From: a virus
Strand: one strand, 5' to 3'
Virus record (IMG/VR): IMGVR_UViG_3300007346_000335
Span: 1 to 20,263 of that record
Length of the DNA: 20,263 nt
The notes beneath the pieces are model-generated. The model was not told the DNA's origin. It saw only the letters and a list, made by a program, of their open reading frames with translations, and made no database searches. Shown in pieces: positions 1-7,933 of this stretch. A program made the position numbers and the translations under genes. Position 1 is the first letter of the stretch; each line of letters starts with the position of its first letter.

Positions 1-334
1 CGTCGAATCGGCTCCATTTCACCACCGACTCTGCGTAATGAATCCATCCGTCTAGATACCAAGTGGCGAGCCCATACCCGGCATCAGCCTGGCATAAGGC
101 AACTACCCCACAGTCTAATACTGCAGTTTTTATCCCCCACCGTTCCAGTTCTTCCTCAAAGACTGCTGTGTCGCCCTGCCGTAAACGCCTGTACCACTGG
201 CGCTGTGGCTCCGGTGTCGCAATACCGTAATAAGCTAAAACCGCACGCGCCAGGCTCAGGCAGTCGCCTGTGCCGTGTTGCTCAAAATTAGATCCCAAAC
301 GGTAAGGTTTACCGATGAGCTGGTGCGGGATCAC
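1..334 (-). CDS. NlpC/P60-like tail-tip peptidase, 3' part cut off by the window
   Basis: Read on the minus strand, a frame opens with GTG at 334 and stays open to the window edge (111 codons). The GTG overlaps the TGA of the upstream gene as GTGA, so translational coupling is likely. The N-terminal part contains GTGDCLSLARAVLAYYG at about residues 22-38, which resembles the catalytic-cysteine helix (DCxxLxRxxY) of phage NlpC/P60 proteins. Near residue 101 is the segment GWIHYAESV, whose histidine could be the second catalytic residue. In siphoviruses such proteins sit at the tail tip and cut peptidoglycan during entry or help assemble the tip. Gene order (tape measure, minor tail protein, then this) fits. 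The C-terminus is not visible, so the family call is moderate. Confidence 0.65.
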   Translation of the reverse strand, partial: MIPHQLIGKPYRLGSNFEQHGTGDCLSLARAVLAYYGIATPEPQRQWYRRLRQGDTAVFEEELERWGIKTAVLDCGVVALCQADAGYGLATWYLDGWIHYAESVVKWSRFD

Positions 335-777
335 AAGTTGCGAACCGATCCGGTTGTGGGTAATGCGCCGACCAGCTTTCTGGTCAAAACCCGTGTTGGC
401 GCTTGCGTTCCAATCGCGTCAAGACTGCTTGACAAGACCAGCTCGATCGTTTCGGGGTCATAAGAAAAGCTGGAGACAAGCCAAGTCTCTGAGGTCAAAG
501 GACTTTGACCTAAGCGCTGATAAGTGCTGGGGTTCATTAACCAGTTCTCCACCGTAACGTTCGCAAAACCAGTGACCAGTTGATTGGCGATATTCATTGC
601 TAAGGTGTTGTTCGCCAAAACCAAAGCGGCTTGCAGGTTATCGCCGCTGCGGCTTTTGGTTGCACCTTGATAAATGAAAGACAAGTATGAATACCCGTTG
701 ACAGATGAGCCAACTTTGCCGTTTTGGTAGTCCCCGTAGGGAGTATCAACAAAGGTGGCGATGGCTTGGATTGACAT
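331..777 (-). CDS. Minor tail / tail-tip assembly protein
   Basis: 148 residues. The ATG at 777 overlaps the tape measure stop as TAATG, and its own TGA overlaps the next start as GTGA, so it sits tightly between two tail genes. The middle (VNGYSYLSFIYQGATKSRSG, then DNLQAALVLANNTLAM) resembles minor tail proteins of the DUF1833/lambda gpL kind, where a beta-rich domain follows a short lead and each protein is about 150-230 residues. The C-terminal stretch RVLTRKLVGALPTTGSVRN looks like the arginine-rich end of that group, but I see no cysteines that could bind a metal cluster as in lambda gpL. Position between tape measure and NlpC/P60-like peptidase supports a tail-tip role. The exact family is inferred. 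Confidence 0.6.
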   Translation of the reverse strand: MSIQAIATFVDTPYGDYQNGKVGSSVNGYSYLSFIYQGATKSRSGDNLQAALVLANNTLAMNIANQLVTGFANVTVENWLMNPSTYQRLGQSPLTSETWLVSSFSYDPETIELVLSSSLDAIGTQAPTRVLTRKLVGALPTTGSVRNL

Positions 778-3700
778 TAGACCCCAACGCGAGAACGGGT
801 TGACCTGCTGTTCTTCAGGCTACTCATGGTACGGTTGAAGCCGCCATCAGCGCCCTGCTTGGCTGCTTGGGAAATACCAGCGCGGAACTGGTCTTCCGTG
901 ACAAACTTCATGCCGTTGATTTCAGTGACGTTGTAGTTGACCGAGATCGAGCCACCGCGAGTGTTGCCGCTGCTGTAACGGTCCATTGCAGCTTGGCTGG
1001 CGCTGTTGTTGGTGACATACCCGCCGCTCGCGCTCATGGTTAAAAGTTCAGGACCACGCTCGCCCACGATGTAGCTTCTGCCAGGTTGAGCAAAGCCGCC
1101 ATCGGCAAAGCCCGGAAGTTTGAGTTGTGTTCCAGCGCCCGAAATTGCTGCTCTAATAAACATACGGCCCACGTCCTTTAATAGGCTGCTTGCAATCTCT
1201 TGAAGCGTCTCCTGTAGATCTTTTGCCCCAGTAACTGCAGCCTCGATTGTTCCTACCAGCGCGTCTTCTAAAGCGGTGCCCAAGCGCTTAAACACGTTTT
1301 TTTCTAGATCTTCAGAAATGGCTTTGATCTTTTTTATTTTTTCTTCTTCGTCCTTAAACCTTTGGCTCTCTTTGGCTGCTTCAGTCTGATCGGCAACTAT
1401 ACTTCCTTGTTTGCCCTTTAACTCAAGTAGTTTGTCAATAAGTTCTTTAAACTCTGGGTTGTTTAATGCCTCTAGTTGTTGTACTGTCTGGTCTATTACA
1501 TTTTCAACCCCAATACTTGCGGACGTAATTGCTGCCCTTTGTTTGGCTAATTCCGGGTTTACGCCGGACTTAAGCAACTCAATGTACTGCGCCGTTTCAC
1601 GGTTTCCTTCGTTTAATGAGTTTGTGATGTTAGCTTGTTTTGCTGCAGCAGTGCTAACTAAGCTTATGCCCTCAAGAGCAAGTTTCGCAGCCGCACTTTT
1701 TTCACTATTTTCTTGCGTCAATTGGCTTAAACGTTCGCGCCCTTTTTGGAGCACAGAGTTCAACGCGGTTTCTGCTGCGGATACCTCGTTTGCTTGAGGG
1801 GTAAGACTAGGCAAACCTCCCATGCCCTGAATACTGGGAGTTTGTGGCAATTTTGACATCAAATTTTGCAGACGAGATATTGTAACTTCAATACTTTGAA
1901 TTTCTGCCTGTAGCCCACCAATACGCGCTGCAGATTCTTGCTTAAAGGCTTCAGACGCAAAGGGACTACTCATAAGGGCTCTCTGCCCAGCTATTGACTG
2001 CTCAATCTGACCTTTGGCTGCTGTTTCCTGTGCAATCAGGCGCTTTACGGTAAGGTCGTAAGCATATTTGAATGATTCATTGCGCTGTTTGTCTAATCTA
2101 TTATTTACTTCGGCAATCTTTCGTGCGCTATCTTCGTTTATACGCGCCACGCGGCGGGCATTATCTTGCTTAAAGCGCTCCACAGCTAAAGCGGCTTCCT
2201 TAGCGTCAAGCTGAATTTTGGCCTCGGTCAGCTTTCTGTTTTCATCCGCTTCAATAATTCCGTTTTTGTACTGTGCTACTGCAGCCGTGAGTTGCGCAGC
2301 TATGCCTTCACGCCCAGGAGCAGCGGTAAAGCTAGCCTCTAACTGCCCAAGAGCAGCAGATACTTCCAGCCGCTCTCGCCGCTGATCTTGAATTAATTTA
2401 AGCTCTTTTTCCCTGAAATCTATAACTGCTTTCTCAGACTTTAATTGAGCGTCTTGAATACGCCTAATAGCGTTTATACGCTCATCTTCTATCTGACGCT
2501 CCAGCTTAATACGCATGTCTCTATAGGTTTTCGCTGTACTCTCGTTTATGTCATTAATTTTTTTAACGTTATTTTCTTGGGCTGTGATTATTTCGCGTTC
2601 GTTCTCAAGGCGCTCTTTGGTTAATTTCTCGTTTTGGAGCGTTCTAAACGCGCTTAAGGTTGCTTCAATACGAGCACGCTCTTCAGGAGTTCTACCACCG
2701 CCTAGCTCTTGTTGTTTATCTAAAACAGCCTCAACTGCTTGCCGTTCTTTTGCTCGGTAGTCCAAAAGTTGTTTAGATAGCTTAAAGTCAGTGTTACGCA
2801 GCTGCCCAGCAGACCGTAGTGCGTCGTTGTACTTTTGTTGCTCTTTGACTGTTCGAGTTAACGTTTCCGTTTCCTCATCAAGTAGGCGCTGTCTTTTTTC
2901 GTACTCTGCTGTTCCCTTCAAACTAGACTCAAATAAAGCATCGCCAAGAGCTTTTGCTCCAGGGATTAAGTTTATTAGCCCAGTAGCTGCGGTGATAACA
3001 GCGTTAAAAACAACTAAAATTGCTTGAACACCGCGTAAGATTGCGGTAATGGCTTGAGCGAAAGGCGCACCAATGATTCCAATTGTTGTCGCTGCGGCAG
3101 CTGATACACCCTCAAAAGCCTTCTGCAGTTCATTAGCGGAACCAGCAGCAAGTCGAGTTCCCTGACCACCTATATCCCCTGTCTGTAGGGCTACAGCTTG
3201 TTCAACACGTTGCTGGGCTGTTTGAGCAGCCCCGTAGCGATTCAATAAACGTACTTGTGCTTCGAGTTCAGCTGTTACATTGATCCCCGAATCGCGGAGA
3301 CCTTCCATATTGCTCGTCGCGTTCTGCAGCGCACTGCCAATATTGGCGGCCTTTTTGGATAAATCGTCAAAAACTCTGCCGATAACACTACCAATAAGGC
3401 TGCCGGCAAGACCTCCACCAATACCTCCTATACCAAGTCCACCGAGGCCGCCGCCGAGAACTTCTCCAGGGCCGCCGCCGAACAGGGCCGAAAAACCAAA
3501 ACCAGTTGCGGCGTCCCTAAATTTGCCAGTAAGCCCTCTAGCTTTATTTCTGTTTGAGCCAACGCCAGAACCGCCTCGTTGACCAAGTAGCTGAGCATCT
3601 TTGATTTTTTCGTTGATCTGTGCAATTTGGTCTTCGTACTTCCTAAAAGCTCCGGTGCCAATCGTTGTGGTTTCAAGAAGATTTTCAAGTTCCCTTCTGA

Positions 3701-4415
3701 TATTTCTAAGCCCTTTAAGGGTTGTCGCGTCGTCGATAAGTTTGCTGAAATCTGGCGGTAAGATATTTTGACCGGGACGGCGACCACCGCCACCGCCACC
3801 GCCACCGCCTCGACCACCACGACCACCGCCCGTAGGCGCGTCACCTCTTAAGGATTTAATAGTGTTGCCAAGACCTGTAAGCAAACGCTCAGTTTCAATA
3901 ACACGGACCTTGACTAAGTCCAAGCCGTCTAAAAGTTTTTGGAAAGGGTTTCCACCTTCAAGCCTCGGTCGAAATCCCGTGGGTGCATCTAAAAATTTGA
4001 TCCGTACGCTCTGAATTTCAAATAGTAAGTCCTTAACTTGATTTAGTTGTCGTACCAGCGGAGCAAAATTAACTCTACCTATCTCCCCAATGCCTAATGC
4101 AGCAAGAGCTGCACGGGAAGCCAGCTCCCCCACACCAACATTGGCAGCCTTAAGATAGGCGACCAATAACTGCACACTTTTAGGCAGTTTAGATAAAGTA
4201 GCGTTTTCTAGTCGCTCTAAAGACTTATATAGTCTTGTAGCTGCTCGTTCTGCCTCACTGACACCCTCTACCTTAAAGCGAACTTTATCGGCTGCTGCTT
4301 GAAGGCGATTCGCAGCCCTTTCTACGTTCTGTACTTTTTGCTGCAGGCGGTCAACTGCCTTATCGGCTGACGATGTATCCGCTAAAACACGTATTTTTGC
4401 ATCATAAGACGCCAT
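777..4415 (-). CDS. Tail tape measure protein
   Basis: 1212 residues, the longest gene here and directly after the tail chaperone genes, as expected. It sets tail length and is packed inside the tube until infection. Seen in the sequence: a charged heptad-rich N-terminus; a glycine/arginine run at about residues 190-213; a glycine-rich hydrophobic stretch at about 308-352 and a second hydrophobic stretch at about 436-492, both possible membrane-insertion segments; long Lys/Glu/Arg-rich coiled coil at about 520-1060. The C-terminal signature (FADGGFAQPGRSY, then VGERGPELL) at about 1100-1123 is typical of phage tape measures. No lysozyme or peptidase motif was noticed. The ATG at 4415 lies 31 bases after the stop of the frameshifted chaperone extension. 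Confidence 0.95.
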   Translation of the reverse strand: MASYDAKIRVLADTSSADKAVDRLQQKVQNVERAANRLQAAADKVRFKVEGVSEAERAATRLYKSLERLENATLSKLPKSVQLLVAYLKAANVGVGELASRAALAALGIGEIGRVNFAPLVRQLNQVKDLLFEIQSVRIKFLDAPTGFRPRLEGGNPFQKLLDGLDLVKVRVIETERLLTGLGNTIKSLRGDAPTGGGRGGRGGGGGGGGGRRPGQNILPPDFSKLIDDATTLKGLRNIRRELENLLETTTIGTGAFRKYEDQIAQINEKIKDAQLLGQRGGSGVGSNRNKARGLTGKFRDAATGFGFSALFGGGPGEVLGGGLGGLGIGGIGGGLAGSLIGSVIGRVFDDLSKKAANIGSALQNATSNMEGLRDSGINVTAELEAQVRLLNRYGAAQTAQQRVEQAVALQTGDIGGQGTRLAAGSANELQKAFEGVSAAAATTIGIIGAPFAQAITAILRGVQAILVVFNAVITAATGLINLIPGAKALGDALFESSLKGTAEYEKRQRLLDEETETLTRTVKEQQKYNDALRSAGQLRNTDFKLSKQLLDYRAKERQAVEAVLDKQQELGGGRTPEERARIEATLSAFRTLQNEKLTKERLENEREIITAQENNVKKINDINESTAKTYRDMRIKLERQIEDERINAIRRIQDAQLKSEKAVIDFREKELKLIQDQRRERLEVSAALGQLEASFTAAPGREGIAAQLTAAVAQYKNGIIEADENRKLTEAKIQLDAKEAALAVERFKQDNARRVARINEDSARKIAEVNNRLDKQRNESFKYAYDLTVKRLIAQETAAKGQIEQSIAGQRALMSSPFASEAFKQESAARIGGLQAEIQSIEVTISRLQNLMSKLPQTPSIQGMGGLPSLTPQANEVSAAETALNSVLQKGRERLSQLTQENSEKSAAAKLALEGISLVSTAAAKQANITNSLNEGNRETAQYIELLKSGVNPELAKQRAAITSASIGVENVIDQTVQQLEALNNPEFKELIDKLLELKGKQGSIVADQTEAAKESQRFKDEEEKIKKIKAISEDLEKNVFKRLGTALEDALVGTIEAAVTGAKDLQETLQEIASSLLKDVGRMFIRAAISGAGTQLKLPGFADGGFAQPGRSYIVGERGPELLTMSASGGYVTNNSASQAAMDRYSSGNTRGGSISVNYNVTEINGMKFVTEDQFRAGISQAAKQGADGGFNRTMSSLKNSRSTRSRVGV

Positions 4416-4446
4416 CGTATTTCAAACAGACCACGCTAAGTTCATG

Positions 4447-4976
4447 CTAGCGTCTACGGCGAGCGCTTTCTAAAGCCGTCTCTCTGTCTTCGTTGAGAAT
4501 CTGGAAGTAGGCGCTCCAGCCAACGAGTTCTTCTGGCGTCATTGTGGTGCGGACTTCGGACAAGCTCATGCCCAGTTCCTTGGCAACGCCGAACTGCAGC
4601 ATGAGCCAGTTGTCCCTGCGAAGATCCGCTACTAGGCTTTTGGGTCCATCGGCTCGTCTTCGCCGTCGTCCAGGATTGCCAGCATTAAAGACTGCAGGTC
4701 TTTGTCCTTGACCTCGTTCTTAAGTACATCAACCTCTCCAGGTGAAAACAGCTTTTTGCCGCTTTCGTCTTTTGCCTTGCTGATCAACAGCTGAAGTGCG
4801 AATGCAGAGGCGTCGTCTGATTTGGCTTGCTTTTGGGCGCGTTCGCGCTCAGCCATAGTCAGCGGGCTGACGTACATTTCAAACACGCTGCCGTCAGAAA
4901 GCTCTACTTCGCGCTTGCTGGGCTCAAGATTTGCGGCCTTGCGAAGGCGATCGATGGCGCGGGTAGGAACCGGCAT
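4447..4976 (-). CDS. Frameshifted tail assembly chaperone (gpGT-type fusion)
   Basis: The product of an inferred -1 ribosomal frameshift. Translation starts at 4976, follows the 114-codon chaperone frame through Lys113, slips at C CCA AAA (4644 to 4638), and continues in the -1 frame to a TAG at 4447-4449. This adds 63 residues and gives about 176 in total. The added part includes FGVAKELGMSLSEVRTTMTP and EELVGWSAYFQIL, which is what the T domain of siphovirus chaperones usually looks like. Lambda gpG/gpGT is the model: the short form coats the tape measure and the T extension recruits tail tube subunits. Placement just before the tape measure fits. The slip is inferred from sequence, not measured. 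Confidence 0.85.
4632..4976 (-). CDS. Tail assembly chaperone, short form (gpG-like)
   Basis: 114 residues from ATG 4976 to TAG 4632-4634. The protein is highly charged and mostly helical by eye. It starts with PVPTRAIDRLRKAA, has a beta-like segment REVELSDGSVFEMYVSPLT at about residues 22-40, and ends in an acidic tail (DDGEDEPMDPKA). This shape, its size and its location between the major tail gene and tape measure match the non-frameshifted chaperone of long-tailed phages, which binds the tape measure until the tail tube polymerises. The slippery heptamer lies in the last codons, so most ribosomes should stop here and make the short form. No Shine-Dalgarno sequence is obvious. Confidence 0.85.
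   Translation of the reverse strand: MPVPTRAIDRLRKAANLEPSKREVELSDGSVFEMYVSPLTMAERERAQKQAKSDDASAFALQLLISKAKDESGKKLFSPGEVDVLKNEVKDKDLQSLMLAILDDGEDEPMDPKA
4638..4644 (-). promoter_or_regulatory. Slippery heptamer for -1 frameshift, C CCA AAA
   Basis: Minus-strand CCCAAAA, read as gaC CCA AAA in the chaperone frame, fits the X XXY YYZ rule for tandem slippage. It lies two codons before the TAG of the short form. After a -1 slip the frame is open for 63 codons with a T-like protein sequence. No strong stimulatory hairpin was picked out downstream by eye. Confidence 0.8.
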
Positions 4977-5013
4977 GACAAGTAGTGGTGTATGAATCTA
5001 CTGTAGCGCTGAA

Positions 5014-5040
5014 CAATAAAAAGCCCCACCGTAGTGGGGC
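5014..5040 (-). terminator. Intrinsic terminator after the major tail gene
   Basis: On the minus strand GCCCCAC, a four-base loop TACG, then GTGGGGC (5040 to 5023) form a 7-bp GC-rich stem followed by TTTTTATTG. It starts 27 bases after the major tail stop. A nearly identical element follows the capsid gene (7878-7905). Confidence 0.85.
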
Positions 5041-5066
5041 GTATGACCGTAACTTGTAGCGGACTA

Positions 5067-5840
5067 TCAGGCAGTGGTGCTGAAGTCGAAGACCGGGGCG
5101 GTCGATGGGCGGAAGTTCACGGTAACGGACTGTGCATCATCGGGGTTGATTGCCAGATTCGCAGAAGTCAACACTGCATCGAAAGTGATGGAGCGACTCA
5201 GAGTCTCGCTAACCGAACCACCGCTGAAAACACGGTCGATATACAGGCGGAAAGCAGCACCGTTTTGCTGGCGCTGCAGCACGTCCTCAATAACGCGGTT
5301 GCCCATGTCCGAATCTTCGTTGGTGAAGTAGAACGTGGCGGAACCTGTACCATCGCCAAAACCGGCGATGAAGGTGCGGAATGGCACGTACTGTTGAGAG
5401 GTCTGGCCGATCGTGGTGACATCGATTTCGGCGCGTGTCATCTCAAATGACCAGTCCCGAACTTGACCCACAGACACAAAGGCGTCGTATGCAACCTGGA
5501 ATTTGTTCGGAGAGCTGAGCGTGCCAGCGTCGGTGATGCTTACTGCAGAACCGCCATCAGTGGCAGACACTTGCATGTCCCCAGTAGAGGCTGTGTAGGT
5601 AATAACGTAGTAAGTAGTTGCGGTGCTCAGACCTGCGGGCAGTGTACCGCTGCCGGATCCGCCGGTCGTGGTGTTTACCACGCTAAATTGGACGGGATCA
5701 CCAACACGGAAACCCAAGTAGGTTCCAACAGTAAGCGTGTCAGTTCCGGTGGTAACATCGGCGGTGCCGAAAGTAGCAGTCGTACCAGCGGGCTTGTAAT
5801 ACAGGGCACCTGAAGTGCCGGACAGAACGGTGGTGGCCAT
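5067..5840 (-). CDS. Major tail (tube) protein with inserted beta domain
   Basis: 257 residues from the ATG at 5840. The frame also extends four codons upstream to a TTG at 5852, which I consider less likely. No clear Shine-Dalgarno precedes either start. The C-terminal two thirds (SVGQVRDWSFEMTRAEIDVT, then RTFIAGFGDGTGSATFYFT) resemble tail tube proteins that stack as hexameric rings. Residues about 28-108 look like a separate insertion: the pattern TLPAGLSTATTYYVITYTAS followed by MQVSATDGGSAVSITDAGT is the kind of short Thr/Ser-rich beta repeat found decorating other phage structural proteins. A strong terminator follows, as expected for an abundant product. The tube call is strong; the insertion's function is unknown. 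Confidence 0.85.
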   Translation of the reverse strand: MATTVLSGTSGALYYKPAGTTATFGTADVTTGTDTLTVGTYLGFRVGDPVQFSVVNTTTGGSGSGTLPAGLSTATTYYVITYTASTGDMQVSATDGGSAVSITDAGTLSSPNKFQVAYDAFVSVGQVRDWSFEMTRAEIDVTTIGQTSQQYVPFRTFIAGFGDGTGSATFYFTNEDSDMGNRVIEDVLQRQQNGAAFRLYIDRVFSGGSVSETLSRSITFDAVLTSANLAINPDDAQSVTVNFRPSTAPVFDFSTTA

Positions 5841-5868
5841 TGGGCGTACCAAAGAATGAAGGTTTCTG

Positions 5869-5881
5869 CGGGCACTGCCCG
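5869..5881. repeat. 13-base palindrome upstream of the major tail gene
   Basis: CGGGCACTGCCCG reads the same on both strands apart from its centre base. It lies in the 64-base gap between the tail terminator gene and the major tail start. It could be an operator half-site pair or a short RNA hairpin. No T run follows it in the minus direction, so it is not a clear terminator. Confidence 0.35.
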
Positions 5882-5904
5882 GCTTCTTACAGGTTAGCAG
5901 TTAT

Positions 5905-6336
5905 TCAACTTAGTACAGTCGCGGTGTAACCGGTGCTAACCCTGCCTACAAAATGCGGGGATTGTTCTTCGGCAGAGAACGTGGGGCCGTCGATTTCTCC
6001 TACACGAACAAAAACACCGCTGGTTTGTTTGCCGGTGTCATTGATTGTTTCTAACACGTTTACAGCAGTTGTAATTAGCTCTTGATTGCGGGCCGGACCA
6101 CGGCCTTTTTCTGTGAATACACGAATCACCAAAGCTCCGCGTGCGTTGTCTACGCTTGAGGTCAGCATTGGTTCGTTTGTAATACCGAAAGTAATGTTGA
6201 TGCGGACGTATTCAGTTGTGGTGTTTGGTGGGACGGCAGTGATGTTGTCGAAGTACACCGGCACAGACGGCGTTAGGCCGCTAAATGCTGCCAGCAGCGG
6301 TGACTCCATCGAAGCTCGAATTGCTTGATAATTCAT
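5905..6336 (-). CDS. Tail terminator protein (DUF4128/gpU-like)
   Basis: 143 residues. The ATG at 6336 overlaps the upstream neck gene's TGA as ATGA. The start (MNYQAIRASMESPLLAAFSG) followed by PVYFDNITAVPP and TEYVRINITFG is the typical beginning of DUF4128-type tail terminators, which cap the tail tube on the head side and mark the end of tail polymerisation. The central ARGALVIRVFTEKGRGP, helical QELITTAVNVLETIND and final VGRVSTGYTATV complete the expected alpha/beta order. The position immediately before the major tail gene agrees with lambda gpU and similar genes. The assignment rests on sequence pattern and gene order, not a search. Confidence 0.8.
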   Translation of the reverse strand: MNYQAIRASMESPLLAAFSGLTPSVPVYFDNITAVPPNTTTEYVRINITFGITNEPMLTSSVDNARGALVIRVFTEKGRGPARNQELITTAVNVLETINDTGKQTSGVFVRVGEIDGPTFSAEEQSPHFVGRVSTGYTATVLS

Positions 6337-6935
6337 GAACCAAAACCTCTACCAGATCTTCCTGAAAGCGGGCCATCGCGGAAGCCGAGTGTTGCTCCAC
6401 GGTCCAACGAGATTTTAAGGCCGCCTCCAGACGTATACGTGTTGTACCAGTCCAATTCTGCTGTACTGACAGCCGAAGGTTCCAGTCCCACGTCTCTGAC
6501 ATTACCTCTAATGTGCGGTCCTTTAGGGCGGCTGCCGGTTTCAACAATTTTTCCTACCGGGGGGATCTTTCTCTTTTCCTTAGTGCCATCTGCATTGATC
6601 ACCTCCTCGTACTGACCTATGAATACGCCCTCTTCCAAATCCAAAGCAATAGGAGCGTAGTCAGCGCCGTTTACTATTTCGTAATAAGCACCCTTTGACT
6701 TAAATTTGGACTTTGGTACATTCCTAAGGTCGTATTTATACACTTTTCCAGTGCCTCTAGGCCCCCCTGGTTCTGTGCCGGGAGGTACGGCGTACCAGGC
6801 GGAGGAAAACTCGCCCGAATATGCAGGGCCTTTTTGCGCTAAATCGTTCATTATCTCTACACACACTCTTCGTGAAGCTTCAGTAACGGTCTTTTTTAGG
6901 TCTTTCCTAAAGAAGTTTCTAAAGTCCTTACCCAT
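6333..6935 (-). CDS. Neck / head-tail connector protein (HK97 gp10-like)
   Basis: 200 residues. The ATG at 6935 overlaps the upstream stop as TAATG and the stop overlaps the next start as ATGA. The N-terminal helix (FFRKDLKKTVTEASRRVCVE) followed by KGPAYSGEFSSAW is the standard opening of HK97 gp10-like connectors, in which a short hydrophobic/charged helix precedes 'P..TG.L..S'. An interior segment YYEIVNGADYAPIALDLEEG is also typical: these proteins often carry 'NxxxYAxxxE.G' before a loop. The protein is longer than many gp10 members (about 110-150), with an additional Gly/Arg-rich C-terminus ending RSGRGFGS. Its order among adaptor, head closure and tail terminator genes supports a role in joining tail to head. 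Confidence 0.75.
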   Translation of the reverse strand: MGKDFRNFFRKDLKKTVTEASRRVCVEIMNDLAQKGPAYSGEFSSAWYAVPPGTEPGGPRGTGKVYKYDLRNVPKSKFKSKGAYYEIVNGADYAPIALDLEEGVFIGQYEEVINADGTKEKRKIPPVGKIVETGSRPKGPHIRGNVRDVGLEPSAVSTAELDWYNTYTSGGGLKISLDRGATLGFRDGPLSGRSGRGFGS

Positions 6936-7312
6936 TACTGCGGCCTCACGATAAGGGTGTGGTAAACAGGCTTGTCGCCGCGATAAGTCAGAATGTCGAT
7001 GATCTTGGCTTCGCGGGTCGCTCCAGCCTGTGCGTATTGGACACGGTCGGCTTCAGTTGGGTAGTAGTCGCCTAGCTCGTCGTTACCAATCAAAATCTTC
7101 ACATCCGTGGTTTGATACAGACCCTCGGATTCACGCGGGGTTAATCGACTAATGATTCCGCGCACTGTGACATTCGTGTCCGCTCCACTGACAGCGCCTG
7201 TGGCTGGGTCGTAGGTGCGGGGTGTTGTTGTCTTGATATAGGTGATGTCCTGGCCCCAATCGGCAAAAAGTTGCTTCGGTACAGGCGCAAAAGTATCGTC
7301 GATTAGTCCCAT
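6935..7312 (-). CDS. Head closure / head-tail joining protein
   Basis: 125 residues from ATG 7312, one base after the adaptor gene's stop, and ending in a TAATG junction with the neck gene. The sequence is beta-rich: DITYIKTTTPRTYDPATGAV, TNVTVRGIISRLTPRESEGL and TDVKILIGNDELG match the small beta-barrel head closure proteins (SPP1 gp16/lambda gpFII-type function) that plug the adaptor ring after packaging. The C-terminal KIIDILTYRGDKPVYHTLIV is also typical of that group, where a tyrosine-rich strand ends the domain. Size and position agree. I have not confirmed the family by search. Confidence 0.7.
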   Translation of the reverse strand: MGLIDDTFAPVPKQLFADWGQDITYIKTTTPRTYDPATGAVSGADTNVTVRGIISRLTPRESEGLYQTTDVKILIGNDELGDYYPTEADRVQYAQAGATREAKIIDILTYRGDKPVYHTLIVRPQ

Positions 7313-7313
7313 G

Positions 7314-7844
7314 TCATCCCCTCACTACGCGCACTTGGAAACCGCCAGAACCGCCGATCGTGTACGCGCCAAGGTATGACTGCAGCCATGGGTAAACGTC
7401 GAACACGTTGTTGATAGACCCGACTGCTTGACTGTCCGTGTTGTACTTCACCTTTAGTTCGCCCAGCTCGACTTGCTCGTAGATGCCGGTGGTGCCCGTG
7501 TTGCCCGTTAAAGCGTCGGTGTCGTTCGCCAGAGCGCGGGCCAGTTCATACGTTGCGTACTTGATTTCTGATGGGATTTCGCTGCATAGAAGCTCTACGC
7601 GGTCTACGTGGTAGTTATTACGGGGCCAGCTCAGGGCTTGGCTTGTGCTGCAGCGGTCGCCGTAAAAATTCAGGCCGTCGATCCAGCGGGTGGCGCTGAT
7701 GATTGCGCGGTTCTTTTGGTCGTCGGTTTTGTCGTCCCAGGTGCTGCTGTTTGGGACGGTTTCAAAGTACGAGTTTGCTTCGGCCAGCGTTACAAAGCTG
7801 TTGGAGGAGGCTCCCTTCAAAGTGGCGTCAATTACAGCTGCCAC
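7314..7844 (-). CDS. Head-tail adaptor (gp6-like connector, DnaT-like fold)
   Basis: 176 residues with a GTG start at 7844; no ATG lies upstream in frame near it and no clear Shine-Dalgarno is seen. The opening SNSFVTLAEANSYFETVPNS and the helical segment KNRAIISATRWIDGLNFYGD are the hallmark of the adaptor family often labelled 'DnaT-like ssDNA-binding' in databases, although its members in phage head-tail modules act as connectors under the portal. It continues with SEIPSEIKYATYELARALA, a helix, then a beta-rich C-terminus ending GFQVRVVRG. It lies directly after the capsid gene across a terminator, so part of its expression must come from read-through or from a promoter I could not define. 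Confidence 0.75.
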   Translation of the reverse strand: MAAVIDATLKGASSNSFVTLAEANSYFETVPNSSTWDDKTDDQKNRAIISATRWIDGLNFYGDRCSTSQALSWPRNNYHVDRVELLCSEIPSEIKYATYELARALANDTDALTGNTGTTGIYEQVELGELKVKYNTDSQAVGSINNVFDVYPWLQSYLGAYTIGGSGGFQVRVVRG

Positions 7845-7877
7845 GACAATGTGCGATGCTTTGTTTCAGTTTAACGC

Positions 7878-7905
7878 CAATAAAAAAGCCCCACCGAAGT
7901 GGGGC
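7878..7905 (-). terminator. Intrinsic terminator after the major capsid gene
   Basis: On the minus strand GCCCCAC, loop TTCG, GTGGGGC (7905 to 7888) is followed by TTTTTTATTG. It starts 28 bases after the capsid stop. Stem and flanks match the terminator at 5014-5040 except for one loop base and one extra T. Confidence 0.87.
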
Positions 7906-7933
7906 CGGTGCCATGCAGTCCAACCTGATCTTA

